64,000 nucleotides of DNA from assembly GCA_032358165.1 (NCBI GenBank), contig JAALGY010000017.1, positions 1,736,001-1,800,000 on the forward strand, read 5' to 3'. Made by a program: the position numbers and the translations under genes. A model generated the notes under the pieces. It was not told the DNA's origin. It ran no database searches and saw nothing but the letters and a program-made list of their open reading frames with translations. This stretch comes from Diplosphaera chodatii (Eukaryota > Chlorophyta > Trebouxiophyceae > Prasiolales > Stichococcaceae). Of the stretch, positions 52,045-63,015 are shown piece after piece. The number at the start of each line of letters is the position of its first letter. The stretch's first letter is position 1.

Positions 52045-52640
52045 TTTCTAGAGTGATAGACCCGCAGCGGTGCGGCTTCGCCGCGAGTGCGTGGCATTGC
52101 TGCCGCCGCCGCCAGGTCCCCGCACTTGTACGACCATTAGGTAGCCTTCCTCATCGGGACTATTGCCTTGCGCTGGTCTCATGGGCCCTGCATTCCCTTG
52201 TGGTTTCAGTGTCCTCCATCGACATATTTCGAACATGACGTTTTGGTGACATACTCAGCCGCCCTCACGTTCACACGTGAGACGCCGCATTGTGCCGCAG
52301 AGCCTTGTTCTTGAGCTTGGACAGCGACATCACCACAGTGGCGGACTTTATGCAGCAGGATGCCGGGCAACTGGCAGCCTTTTTGCGGGGTTGTCATGAT
52401 CATTGTGCAGAGTTGGAGGGGTGTACATCCAACCGGGATTGAGTGGAACCATTCTGTCAGCGGGGAGTGAACGGTTTCGGACACGACTCGTTGTGCAAGT
52501 TGCTCTGGGTTTTTCCGCCAGAGCCTGTGGCTAGGCCAAAATGGCCCACCACCAGTATGTAATCAATGTCAATGTCAAATGTCAATGCTTGGTTCTGGTC
52601 TGGACGCCCTTGGTAAAAAAACAAACAAACAAACAAAAAA
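52045..52640 (+). mobile_element. LINE-D 3' end split by LINE-A copy A19
   Basis: Parts 52,045-52,320 and 52,588-52,640 with an (AAAC)n tail. LINE-A (52,321-52,587) entered with TSD CTTGG (52,316-52,320 and 52,588-52,592). Confidence 0.87.
52321..52587 (+). mobile_element. LINE-A copy A19, 3' end
   Basis: Last ~40 codons of ORF2 from DSDITTVADF, 3' UTR and tail. TSD CTTGG. Confidence 0.88.
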
Positions 52641-53289
52641 TCATGTCACCCATCGTTGACGGCGTGCCGCAGCGCATTGACACTTCGGTTGTCAGTGCAC
52701 ACCTGCAGCGCCGCACATTCGATGCTGTGAATGGCAGCGACTTGCGCAAAGTGCGTGAGTGGCTGGGAGTCAGGGGCCCTGTGAACGGTGACAACTACCA
52801 GCTGGCCGGCTACTTGCAGGCAGTCGCCTCCAAGACCGGTCGTCGGCGGCTAGCACAGTTTCGGATGGGCAGTCACATGCTGGGGGTGGAAAACAGGGAG
52901 GTGGCAGCGTCTGCCGCGGGCAGAGCGGCTGTGTCAGCGGTGTAGCTGCGGCGTGGTGGATGATGAGGCACATATGGTCTGGGGTTGTCCAGCTCTAGTA
53001 GATCAGAGGGTGCAGCATTCTGAGCTGTTTCAGGACAGCGACATCACCTTAGTGGCGGACTTTATGCAGCAGGATGCCGGGCAACTGGCAGCCTTTTTGC
53101 GGGTTTGTCAAGATCATTGTGCAGAGTTGGAGGGGTGTACATCCAACCGGGATTGAGTGGAACCATTCTGTCAGCGGGGAGTGAACGTTTCGGACACGAC
53201 TCGTTGTGCATGTTGCTCTGGGTTATTCCGCCAGAGCCTGTGGCTAGGCCAAAATGGCCCACCACCAGTATGTAATCAATGTCAATGTC
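52641..53289 (+). mobile_element. LINE-A copy A20, 5' truncated and frameshifted
   Basis: Starts TCATGTCACCCATCG right after the (AAAC)n tail of the LINE-D copy. One extra A near 52,890 (GGAAAACAGG against GGAAACAGG) shifts the ORF2 frame. Confidence 0.85.
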
Positions 53290-53380
53290 GAAGGTGAAGG
53301 TGAAGGTGAAGGCTGGTGCTGGCAGACGAGGTGTGAGGGTGTCTGTGAAGGTGTGGTGGTGATTGGAGTCCAGAATGGAC
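53290..53380. repeat. S92-like remnant, diverged
   Basis: About one antisense unit, including GAAGGTGAAGGTGAAGG, more diverged than the arrays further left. Confidence 0.65.
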
Positions 53381-53391
53381 CGCCAGTATGT

Positions 53392-54095
53392 TTGTTTGTT
53401 TGTTTGTTTGTTTGTTTTTTACAAAGGGCGTCCAGACCAGAACCAAGCTCAAGAACGAGGTGCCGTGGCACGTGGACAGACAGACGTTTTGACATTTCTA
53501 GAGTGATAGACCCGCAGCGGTGCGACTTCGCCGCGAGTGCGTGGCATTGCTGCCGCCGCCGCTAGGTCCCCGCACCTGTACGACCATTAGGTAGCCTTCC
53601 TCATCGGGCCTTCCTTATTGCCTTTCGCTGGTCTCATGGGCCCTGCATTCCCTTGTGGTTTCAGTGTCCTCCATCGACATATTTCGAACATGACGTTTTG
53701 ATGACATACTCAGCCGCCCTCACGTTCACACGTGAGAAGCCGCATTGTGCCGCAGAGCCTTGTTCTTGAGCTTGGTTCTGGTCTGGACGCCCTTTGTAAA
53801 AAACAAACAAACAAACAAAAAAAAAAGAACGAGGCTCTGCGGCACAATGCGGCGTCTCACGTGTGAACGTGAGGGCGGCTGAGTATGTCATCAAAACGTC
53901 ATGTTCGAAATATGTCAATGGAGGACACTGAAACCACAAGGGAATGCAGGGCCCATGAGACCAGCGCAAGGCAATAGTCCCGATGAGGAAGGCTACCTAA
54001 TGGTCGTACAACTGCGGGGACCTAGCGGCGGCGGCAGCAATGCCACGCACACGCGGCTGAGTCGCACCGCTGCGGGCCTATCATCCTAGAAATGT
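53392..54095 (-). mobile_element. LINE-D 3' end, split by an inverted LINE-D copy
   Basis: Minus-strand copy in two parts, 53,392-53,460 and 53,825-54,095. Outer TSD CGCCAGTATGT (53,381-53,391 and 54,096-54,106). A plus-strand LINE-D (53,461-53,824) is nested inside, creating a large imperfect palindrome. Confidence 0.88.
53461..53824 (+). mobile_element. LINE-D 3' end nested in an opposite LINE-D
   Basis: 5'-truncated at TGCCGTGGCACGTGG and ending (AAAC)n plus an A run. TSD AAGAACGAGG (53,451-53,460 and 53,825-53,834). Confidence 0.9.
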
Positions 54096-54322
54096 CGCCA
54101 GTATGTAACCACTGTCAGTGTCAAAGTGCCACAAGGTTGACAGCCCAGAGTGAGAGGGGTGTATATCCAAACAGGATTGAGTGGAACCAGGTTGTCAGCG
54201 GGGAGTGAACAGTTTCGGACACGATTCGCTGTGCATGCTGCTCTATCTTGGGTTTTCCGCCAGAGTGGCTAGGCCAAATTGGTCAACCACCGCTATCCAA
54301 ACAATGTCAATGTCAGCCCATG
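54096..54322 (+). mobile_element. Old, diverged LINE-A 3' ends at the genic boundary
   Basis: A diverged tail (CCAGTATGTAACCACTGTCA) is followed by a second diverged 3' UTR (about 54,150-54,316) ending CAATGTCAATGTCAG. Many substitutions and small indels set it apart from the near-identical copies to the left. It ends ~50 bp beyond the MTHFR stop codon. Confidence 0.8.
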
Positions 54323-54372
54323 CGTCGTTTCTACAGCTGCACACAGTTCGCAAATCCCCACAAATTGATTGT

Positions 54373-57300
54373 TCAAGCCGGCAAATCAAATATCCGGTAG
54401 AGATCCCCATTGATGAAATCGTTATCGACCAAACTGACCAGGTACCAGTTGTCGACAATGCTGTTGATGACCTTGGCAGCTGCAGACTCTTCGCTGTACA
54501 GGCTGGCCCACTCTGTCTGCCACAGCTGGAAGGCTTCATCCTGCAGACACAAGCAGCTCCTCATGCTCGTTCTTTACACACAAGCCAGCCGAGGGCAGCG
54601 ACTTGCACAACAGTTGGCACTTTGCCGTGTCATGCTAGGCAGGAATACCTTCCAGACTAGGAAAGACTGTTGGTCAACGACTGTCGGCTGGATGATCTCT
54701 TTGCCAGGAAATACACCCCATGTCACCGCATTGGCGTCTGTGGAGCCCTGCAAGCACCCATCAAAGTGCTTAAAAGCTCTCAGCGCAAAGGTGCAATACC
54801 CTGGCAGAATTTCGAGGGTGCAGAGCAGATACAGTACAGCTGTTGTGTCAATAGAGTGAACACAATACGATGTTTTGTCAATAGAGTGAACACAATACGA
54901 TGGAGACAGGGCAGGCTTGCCTGGTTGGAATGGAAATCCCCCTTGCTGTTGACACCCATGTATGTGAGGGAAGGAAAGTCTGCTGTCTTTGCTTTCAGCT
55001 CCACAAACTTGTCTGCCGACACGAAAAACTCGACATATGGCTTCTGGTAGACATACCTGCAATAAGTTTGCCGCATTCCAGTGTGGCTGATAGCGTCCAG
55101 CAGCTGATCAGCATGATATTTCAGTTAAGATCAAGCAACATGCCTGTGGAAGCCAAGAAGAACTGCACAAAGACGCTAGTTTGCATACCCGCTGGGGCCG
55201 CCCCAGCCGACCTTGGGGTCTTCTGATGGCGCTGCATTCACAAGTGGCTGTGAATTGATCGTCAAGTATCCAGCCCTGTTCAGCTGCACCAGCTGCTGTG
55301 TGATGGCACTGGTCTCCTTTTGTAGGCCGCCCATCTCGTTCCACGGCATGAAGTCAACGTTGCCTGCATCACAGCCGTGTGGTTGGAAGGAAGCCAGCTC
55401 CGTACGCTATGCAACATGCAAGGGCGCTTCAACCTCATCAATCAGAATGCATCCCGAACAAATGTCGCTGACAGCACGCTATACATCAAAAAGAGAAACA
55501 TGGCAGGCCTGCAGAAGGAAATGGTCATGCCGGACTGCACACCTGACGTGTACTTGACGAAGACTTGAATGATGTCAGACAGGGTACTGGGCGAGCTACC
55601 CCACGCCTCCCGTGCCTTTTCCTTCCGCTTATCGCTGGATGTGTGCCGCCGCATGAATTGGTAATCTGAAAGTGTACCATATGCAGGGCTGCGCACCACA
55701 GCATCTCAGTCAGTCAGCAAAACTAGCAAGCACACTGTGAGCATCAGGCCATATCTATCGATGACGACCAGTGCAGCACAGCGTTCAGTAGCAGCAGGCA
55801 CCAGCTGACCTGCGAGCATTGCCCCAGCGCCCGGTTGGGAAGCGATCCCACTCAGCAGTCCGCTTCAGGTATGCCTTTGGCCTGTTTGACCTAGGAGTAG
55901 AAACCAGCTATAGTCACAATTGGTCTAGATGCTGCAGTGTAATAGAGGAGCCCAGACTCAGGGTGCCACGAATATCACGAAAATGAGCCTCAGATCAAGA
56001 GGCGGTGGTGTACATAGGCAGCAACCGCACCAATGAATCGGCCGCACGCTCTCCTCCTTACGGTGCACGTTAGTGGCCGCCCTCCATGGCAACGAGCGTG
56101 GCACCTATGCACAAGGCAGCTCCAGCGGTGACGCTCAGACACAAGGCAACATGTGACACACAGCAGCCTGGCACACTCTGCTAGCAGACCTGCTCGTTGA
56201 TGAGGCCAAGGTTCTCTAGGATGGCAACGGCGCTGCGCTCCATGTTCAAGGTGTACATATGAAGGCCATGTACATTCCCAGACTCCAGGATTCGTCTGCA
56301 CATCGCCGTCCCTTGGTCGATGCCAAACTTCTGCAGCACATACACGGACGAGTTGGTGAGATATGATGTCTTGAGGATGATCCCCGACATGCCGCTTACG
56401 TTGTGGTGAGCTGTGTTATCGACAAGGACCACCTACTCACCTTGACGGCCTCGTCATCGTCCTTGACACCCTCCAGAGCCTGAAGAATGTCTGCAGGGAT
56501 GCGCGTCTTGCAGAAGCCAGTCATGCGTTTGAAGCCCCCATAGGTCATGATGGGCATGATGCCTGCAAACCAATGACATACGGCTTGATCCAGCATGATC
56601 TCTGCTCTGTATTAGGATGAAGCATGCTTCTGCCCAAGGCGGCATTATGCATATGCAGGTAGACACCACAGGTGGGTACCCAGGTCTGCACACCCGGCAC
56701 AATGGGCACGGTGATGTCGACAGACCGGCAGTCCTCCACAAACTGCAGAAAGACCTCGACATCGTAGAAGAGCTGCGTCACCACGACATCGCCCCCTGCA
56801 TCCACCTAAATACACACCAAACAGCATCACCGTCAGCAGCCATGTGGAGCGTGGGCACACGCTTACAGCAAGCAGAGTTGACGGCGATAAACATGCATGC
56901 TGACGCCTGTCAATCACCCCAAGGACCTGCACGAACCTTCTCCTTGAGATAGTGGATGTCCTTCCAATAGGCCTCCCGCATCTGCTCAGGGTCCTCAGAA
57001 ATGACATCCGGGTGCGCCTCAGGATAGCCAGCCACCTGTGACACCGATGCCCCGGTGCTGCACTACCGCTTGCATACTTGTTGCGTTTCAGGTGACATCC
57101 TGGTGCGACAATGCGCCACCACACGCACCGCAATACCAAAGTAGTCCCCGTGCTGCTGGCGGATGTATTTGACCAGGTCCAGGGCACATGCAAAGCCGCC
57201 CTCAACAGCCTGGAAGCTCTCCTGCCCCTTGGGCGGATCTCCACGCAGCGCCAGCACGTTCTGAATGCCCAGATCCTTCACCTGCCGTGGAAAAGTGCCG

Positions 57301-57944
57301 CCGTGTGTCAGGTCCGCCATGAAAATGATGGGGCAATCTAATACGCATCCTGTGTACGATGCAGCATTGACACATGGGTGGTTGCATACCACCCATAAAT
57401 GTGGGCTTCAGCATTACAGTTTGCACCTTGTTGAGAGCGTCCTCCAGCTGCTTCTGTGGCATGTTTGTGCAAGTGAGGTGCATCATGGTTTCCACACAGA
57501 CCTGCAGCGTCAGGATGCCAACTCAGTATGGCCATGTCAGTCAGTGCATTCTTGTAGACTGATTGCGCGTATGCACGGCGCATAGGCACTTCGTAACGAA
57601 GCTCATTTCCAGCCAGTGCAAGGACACAGACCATGTTCTGCATCTTGTTGGCGATGTCAATGGTCAGGTCCGCTGTGCTGCCGCCGGCGCCCCAAGTGAT
57701 GTCGCAAAACAGAGGTCCCAGGCTGGCCATTCGGTCCTGCCTGTCAAAAAGGTTCTCAACACCCTGCGACCAAGCGCACGACGGTTCAAGTACCAGATCC
57801 AGTGCCACAAATCAGTGTGCTGTGGCTGGACGTCATGACGAGGCACCGAGCACACACCTCATCCGTGCGCGGCGGGAAGAACTCAAACGAGAAAAACGGC
57901 TTGCCAGAGGCAGCAGCTTCACGCATTTTATCCGAGACTTTCAT
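54373..57944 (-). CDS. MTHFR: Methylenetetrahydrofolate reductase, 15 exons, complete
   Basis: Reduces 5,10-methylene-THF to 5-methyl-THF, the methyl donor for methionine synthesis; cytosolic FAD enzyme in plants. Exons (high to low): 57944-57858, 57763-57632, 57501-57427, 57281-57129, 57035-56937, 56805-56694, 56562-56441, 56330-56190, 56104-56031, 55890-55810, 55688-55543, 55363-55189, 55056-54921, 54747-54649, 54540-54373. They sum to 599 codons, the usual plant length. The barrel half shows [12 protein letters not shown] (catalytic Glu), [43 protein letters not shown] and GFCKTRIP. The C-terminal regulatory-type half shows [37 protein letters not shown] and [12 protein letters not shown]. 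Every splice joins in phase. Intron 13 appears to be GC-AG (CAG|GCAAGC) and carries a 30-bp tandem duplication. No transit peptide. Confidence 0.96.
54848..54902. repeat. 30-bp tandem duplication in MTHFR intron 13
   Basis: CAATAGAGTGAACACAATAC begins at 54,849 and again at 54,879. Confidence 0.85.
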
Positions 57945-58681
57945 GGCTGCGGCCCCTGGCTTGTGTCACGCTCGATCAACCTGCTATGACACAAACCGCC
58001 AGCAACTGCCGTTCGCTTGGCCACGAGCCCACAATCAGCTCTGCGTGATGTCAGATACAAATGCTACAGTGTGCAACTGTTACACCGATGGCGCTTACCA
58101 GCGACGACAAGGTACGAAGCTTGGGAGGCGTGATTCAATAAGGCCACGGTGTCAAGATGTGCATGCTGTGCATCCAGCGTCCACCCGCAGCTACATTAAC
58201 AGCGGCATCACCAGCCCGTCGCCAACCCTAAATAGTTGTTGCCAACTAAGCCAAACTAAGGATGCAGCCCTGTGAGAAATAACATGAAGAAAGGATGGGA
58301 AGCGCTTGTCGCTCGCGTTGTGACGTTCAAAGCCAATAGAGACCAATAGAGATGCAGCGCTACGCCCCGCCCATTGCATGCGTTGCGTTGGCAGCTCGGC
58401 ACAATGGCCACTCCAGGGCAGTGCTCCAGGGGGAAATGGATACAGGGTTTAGAATCTCACTGAGGAGCGGTGTGGTGCGTTTGTGCAGTTTTTGCCTGGT
58501 TTCAAGAGGGGTTCAAGACATAAGGAAACATCTGAGGTCCCGTTGTGACAGGCTCAAGTCAACGACGGCAGAATGCTGGGCGTGTCTGACGGCCTTGGCT
58601 GGCCGGCCGGCCTGCGACTGCGCGTGCGATGCATGTGCGGCATTGCATGCCCCCGTTGACCTTGAAGCTGCGCAAAACCGA
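57945..58681. other. Intergenic region upstream of MTHFR
   Basis: About 740 bp between the MTHFR ATG and the stop of the TOG-type gene, both on the minus strand, so it should hold the MTHFR promoter and the neighbour's 3' UTR. The only visible feature is a short direct repeat of CAATAGAGAC at about 58,335-58,352; no clear promoter box or RNA gene was recognised. Confidence 0.5.
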
Positions 58682-60516
58682 CTACCGCCGCTTGCCGGGA
58701 CTAGCTGGCGGGCTGGGACTGGGGCTATCCTGGTCCCAGCATCTCTGCAGGTTGACGTATCCACACTTCCACAGTGCACACATTGCAGCTTGAAAGGCAC
58801 GAGCACATTCGCATGCCTGCTTGCTGCATGCGTGCCCATCACAAGCATACGTGCTCTGCAGTATGTCAGGCATGCCATCATTTGGACTGTCAATCGTCAC
58901 CGCATCTCTTGGTGTGGTTGCAGCATTGCCGAGCTTTGCCGCGAGGGAGTCGGATGACCCCGGAGCACCCTGCTGCTCCACTAACCGCTTCAGCTGCGCA
59001 AGTGCTTGCTTTGCATGCAAGCGTGTCTCCAACAGCCCATCTTGCATAAGGCTTTCGCTTGTGTGCACAATCCGTTCTGGCAGTGTTGCGTGGACTGCGA
59101 GTGACTGTAAAGGTGTTGGTGTATGTCCACGCACAATGGCTACCAACCACATTGGGACCACATCACGCTGCAAAAGGCTGCAACATCATGGTTGCTTGTG
59201 ATGCTGACTGCACATGGTGAACCCACCAGCGATCCGTTGGCCGTGCTCGCTCTGGAGGCTGCTGTTCAGATGCGCCGCAACCTTGCATCTGACCTTTGGT
59301 CCCTTGTGTGTTGCTGCTGCTGACAGCAGGGCACCAACGAACTTCAGCGGCGAGCAGTGGGCCAGCAATGTGTGCAACACCCTGCACATACTGGTCGCAT
59401 TTGTCAATGCATCGGCCTGTATGCTCAGCATGCTACATCCTCTGCAGCTAGATCACCGACGCACAGGTCTGCATGGTGCGCAAGGAAGCTGTCCCGGCCG
59501 CTGGATGCTGCGCCAGCTCGTTTCAGCAGTATGGGTACCAAGTAATCCAGCTCACCATCCAGCTGATTACCCAAGCTCTGAGAGCACTCCTGCGAGCCCA
59601 GGCGTTCAGTCGGTTAGGCAGCTGCGGTCAATGCAACACGCAAACACAGACCAGTTTCCGCTGTTCAAGACACTTACCAACAGGAACACAAGTGCTGTCT
59701 TCGAGACAAAGCTGCGCAAGTCCTCGACCATTGGCGCAATGTCCCAGAGCAGGGCATGGACGTATGGGGAGACATGCCCTGTGTGATGTCGCACGAGTCG
59801 CCGTGCATCGTTCATCGCCTGTGGCAAGAAACTTCTGACATCAGATGATTCTAAGGTCAAGTCACATGCTGCAAGCAACAGGTTGCCCCATACCTGCAGC
59901 TGCGCCTGCCAGTCCACCTGCTGCCTGTTTGCAAGTTTCGAAGATGACAGCACCGTCATGACATGTCGCATGTCATTTGCAGGATCAGCGCAGGGTGGCA
60001 GCGTGTCCAGTGATGGCTCCACAGGTTCTGGGGTGCTGCATCTGCTGAAAGGATAGGACGTGGCAGGCCGCAGAGGTGACTGCGGGGTACTGTTGGTACT
60101 AGACATCATCGCAGCTGGACTACTCTGCAGTCTATGCAGTGCACCGCTGACCTCGGCGCATTCACATGCTGCAGGTCAGCGTCGAATTGTCAGTAGACCA
60201 CTGGCGACGTGTGCTGAACGTCGGTCACAGCAGACACCTCACTCACTGTTTGGCCGCGGCAATCTGCTGGTCCAAGTGCCCCATAGCATACGTCTGCCTT
60301 CCTGCTGACACGGAAGCACGAGGTAAAGTAGTGCATGGTAGGAAGGCCTATTTCTTCCAGGAAAGTGCTGTGACAGACCGTCATCAGGCCATCATACCAG
60401 TTGCCGACGCTTCAGCGCCATGAGCTTCAGGTCCAGTGTCAGCGAGCCAGCGGAGTGTGGGCGCCCCTCCTGATGAAAGTGCGTCGGACTGCCGGCGGTG
60501 AGGATCTCACGCCAGT
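58682..60516 (-). CDS. TOG/HEAT-repeat protein, TOGARAM (crescerin)-like, 5' end unresolved
   Basis: Supported exons: 60516-60398, 60168-59678, 59589-59461, 59416-59227, 59094-58682. A Ser/Pro-rich segment (MMSSTNSTPQSPLRP) is followed by one TOG-type array: DWQAQLQVWGNLLLAA, VEDLRSFVSKTALVFLL, QLDGELDYLVPILLKRAG, KFVGALLSAAATHKGP with KVRCKVAAHLN, and LETRLHAKQALAQLKRLV. The order and spacing match the TOG domains of crescerin/TOGARAM proteins, which bind tubulin and act in cilia; CLASP is the alternative. The tail is short and Ser/Pro-rich (SPSPSPPASPGKRR). The last four exons join in phase; the link from 60,398 to 60,168 needs at least one further exon (possibly near 60,245-60,300) that I could not place. 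Confidence 0.65.
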
Positions 60517-60993
60517 CTGCAGAGTACATTCAAATCAGAATACCGTATGTAGGAGCATGCGATGGCAATGGTGCTCAGCCAGCAGGAAACCTCTGTGCGG
60601 CACCAGCACCACTTGCGACAGAGGACCGCAGTGTGTCTGATTTTTGTTCCGCAATGCAAACAATCACCTTCGACGGCATCTGCGGTGTCTGCACGTGACA
60701 GTGAGACCGCGGACAGCGGAGTATGGTCCACTCCCCAGGTCATCGGCGTGCACTGCAGCACATCCGGCGGCACCTGGCAGCTGTCCATCCCGAGTGCTGC
60801 GTTTGAGGCAGATGTAATACGATACTATCTAGCTGCGAGACGTGCGCTTACGCATGCGCTCAAGTTTCATGAGCTAAAGCACGGTATGCCACGGCTGACC
60901 AGTCCGTCATCGAAGGCCTGGCAAGCGGTGCAGGGCTCAGCGGACTTTCGGTAAACAGTGCGAAAGGCTATTTGAAACTACCGATGTGCTCAC

Positions 60994-61300
60994 GACCAGC
61001 TGCGTATGTCGCTTGATCTCTTGCGCATGCTCTCGAAGACGATGGACTTCCTGACTGTGATTCTGGTCGACAAGTGCAAGCTTGATGAGGTAGTATGTGC
61101 AAACACGTCCAAACGTTTGCAAGACTCATGTAGCCATGTGCGGTGCCGTTCACTATCACTGTTGGTGCTGTAGCATCACACCGCACGGTCGGCAAATCCG
61201 ATTGCTGGAGGGTTTTGCCAAACTTTCGCAACACACTTTCGCAACCATCAGCATTGACTGAAAGCACATACTGTCGTTGTCTTGCGGCTTGGAGATCAAC
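60994..61300 (-). CDS. Possible upstream exon(s), unassigned protein with coiled coil
   Basis: The minus strand stays open for QRQYVLSVNADGCESVLRKF, PTVRCDATAPTVIVNGTAHG and YMSLAN. After a possible 34-nt intron or a frame change at about 61,114-61,081 it continues LALVDQNHSQEVHRLREHAQ and EIKRHTQLV, ending at a GTGAGC donor (60,993). It looks like a small folded head followed by a coiled coil. It may be the N-terminus of the TOG gene or a separate gene. I do not recognise the family. Confidence 0.4.
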
Positions 61301-61355
61301 ACACAAGGAGAAAAGAGGAGCGTGCTACCGCTAGCCGCAGAGCTCGACAGTAGTC

Positions 61356-62668
61356 ATGGCCTCATTTGCCAAGCCATGTTTTGCTGGTGCACACGCGCCC
61401 ACCGCTGCTTTGCGAGCCAGAAGCGGGCGTAGTCGACCCAGCAGGGTACTGCTGCCCGTTGTAGGTGATCGCTGGCCGACGTCAGGATGCTGAAGCACAG
61501 CTGATGCAAGGCGTCACATCAGCGCCGTGGCCCACTGCAGTATGCCTGCCCTGTGCTTCACGTTCTCACGCAGCTGCCTTCGCACTCATCATGAGCATGT
61601 CCTTTTGCAGCGTCATATGAGACGAGCCAGCCTGCCGCCTCAGAGGACCAGTTTGTGAAGGCGGTGCGGTCTTTGATGGACACTGCACTGTTCATGCCCC
61701 GAGCGGCTGCTGGCGCAGCGATTGCGATGACAAGCAGCACGCCAGGCGAGCCGCTTCGCCGTTTGCCCCAAACGGCAGAGGTGATACCTCTCCATTTCTG
61801 GCAGGCTGTGCACAGCACTTGCCCAGACGATCAAGTAGCAGGGCTCAAGTCCTCTGCTGCTGAATTTCCTGGAATCTACATGGTCCCTCTCGAAACTTCG
61901 CAGGAGCTGTCAGAGGCGATGATGCTGTTTGCGGAGAGTGGCAGTCGTGCGGAGTACGAAGCATTTGCAGCACTCAGCTCCCTGGTTCCGGCTGAGGTGT
62001 CACAGGCAATCCCGCTGCAACTTCGACAGCTCGCGCCGCGGCCACCAGTGCAGAGCAACTTGATAGATCTGGTGCCCATTGACAGTCCTGCGGTGCCAGC
62101 CGCGACAGCAGCTGCCGCAAATGCACCGCAATCGCTCCTCGCAAACCGATTGTGTACGTCAATATCCAGAGGAACTGTTGCATGTCCTCCCTGCGAAGCT
62201 CTTATTATCTTGCCATCTAAGTGTTCACTAGTTTTCGGCACATTGCGGCACGGGGCATTGTCCCACATTGATGGACCTCTGGCCTTCCTGCTCTGTGGCA
62301 TGACAGTGTTGTGTCGCATGCAGCGGCTGAGGTGGCCACCCTTCGGGAAGCTGTCAAGACTGTGCGGGGTGCGGCAGACGCATTACAGATAGCAAGCGAT
62401 GAAGCGCAGAAGCCAATGCTGAGGCTGAACCTACGTGAGGCACGCAGCATCCTGGTGAGCTGCTGCTTTCTCGGGCCAGAATGTGCACTGCATGCAAGAC
62501 TGCTGTGTATGTATCCTTGGTGAGAGGTTGCAGGCTTGGGTCATGTCAGCGCAGGCACGTCGGCTGGAACAACTGAGCCCTCAATGCTCTAGTGGCGTTG
62601 GCTCAGATGCCGCTTCAGAAGCCACGATGTTGCTGCTCTCACTGGATGGAATGCTGGAGGTGCTGTGA
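61356..62668 (+). CDS. Predicted plastid-targeted protein of unknown function, 4 exons
   Basis: Exons 61356-61464, 61611-62153, 62324-62454 and 62534-62668 join in phase to 305 aa. The N-terminus MASFAKPCFAGAHAPTAALR followed by ARSGRSRPSRVLLPVVAS is Ala/Ser/Arg-rich without acidic residues, typical of an algal or plant plastid transit peptide. The mature part has FVKAVRSLMDTALFMPRA and ELSEAMMLFAESGSRAEYEA, a Pro-rich NLIDLVPIDSPAVPA segment, and C-terminal helices (EVATLREAVKTVRGAADAL). No known domain is recognised and there is no membrane segment. It starts close to the minus-strand coding traces, so a shared divergent promoter at about 61,300-61,356 is possible. Confidence 0.7.
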
Positions 62669-63015
62669 TGCCCCATATGCGCAAGCTATGGCTGCTACGT
62701 TTTTCTAGTCCAGCGTTGTTAGGCAAGATTTTCCAGGAAGTAGATGATATGGTGCACACCCATGGGGACACCATTCAGTCCTTCACAGTTTGCGACAACA
62801 GTAGTGGTACGTTTGTGTGCAAGCGCATACCAGCTGCAAACACTACAAGAACACGCCAAGCGTCAATTTCATGGTGCTGCGTCACCAAGGCAACTAAGGC
62901 TCTAGCGGCACTACCAATGAAGGGGCGATACGCCCCTGTCTGCTGTCGATCTCGCGGTTCCGACACAGACACAGCAGTAGGTACAGCGCTTTGGTGTGCA
63001 ACTGGCAGGCTCATG
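62669..63015. other. Convergent 3' intergenic region
   Basis: About 350 bp between two converging stop codons. No coding signal or repeat seen; it should hold both 3' UTRs. Confidence 0.5.

Noticed and set aside
61558..61818. Minus-strand ORF across the plus-strand plastid-protein gene
   Set aside because: It overlaps plus-strand exon 2, which has in-phase splice sites, a transit peptide and a protein-like composition.
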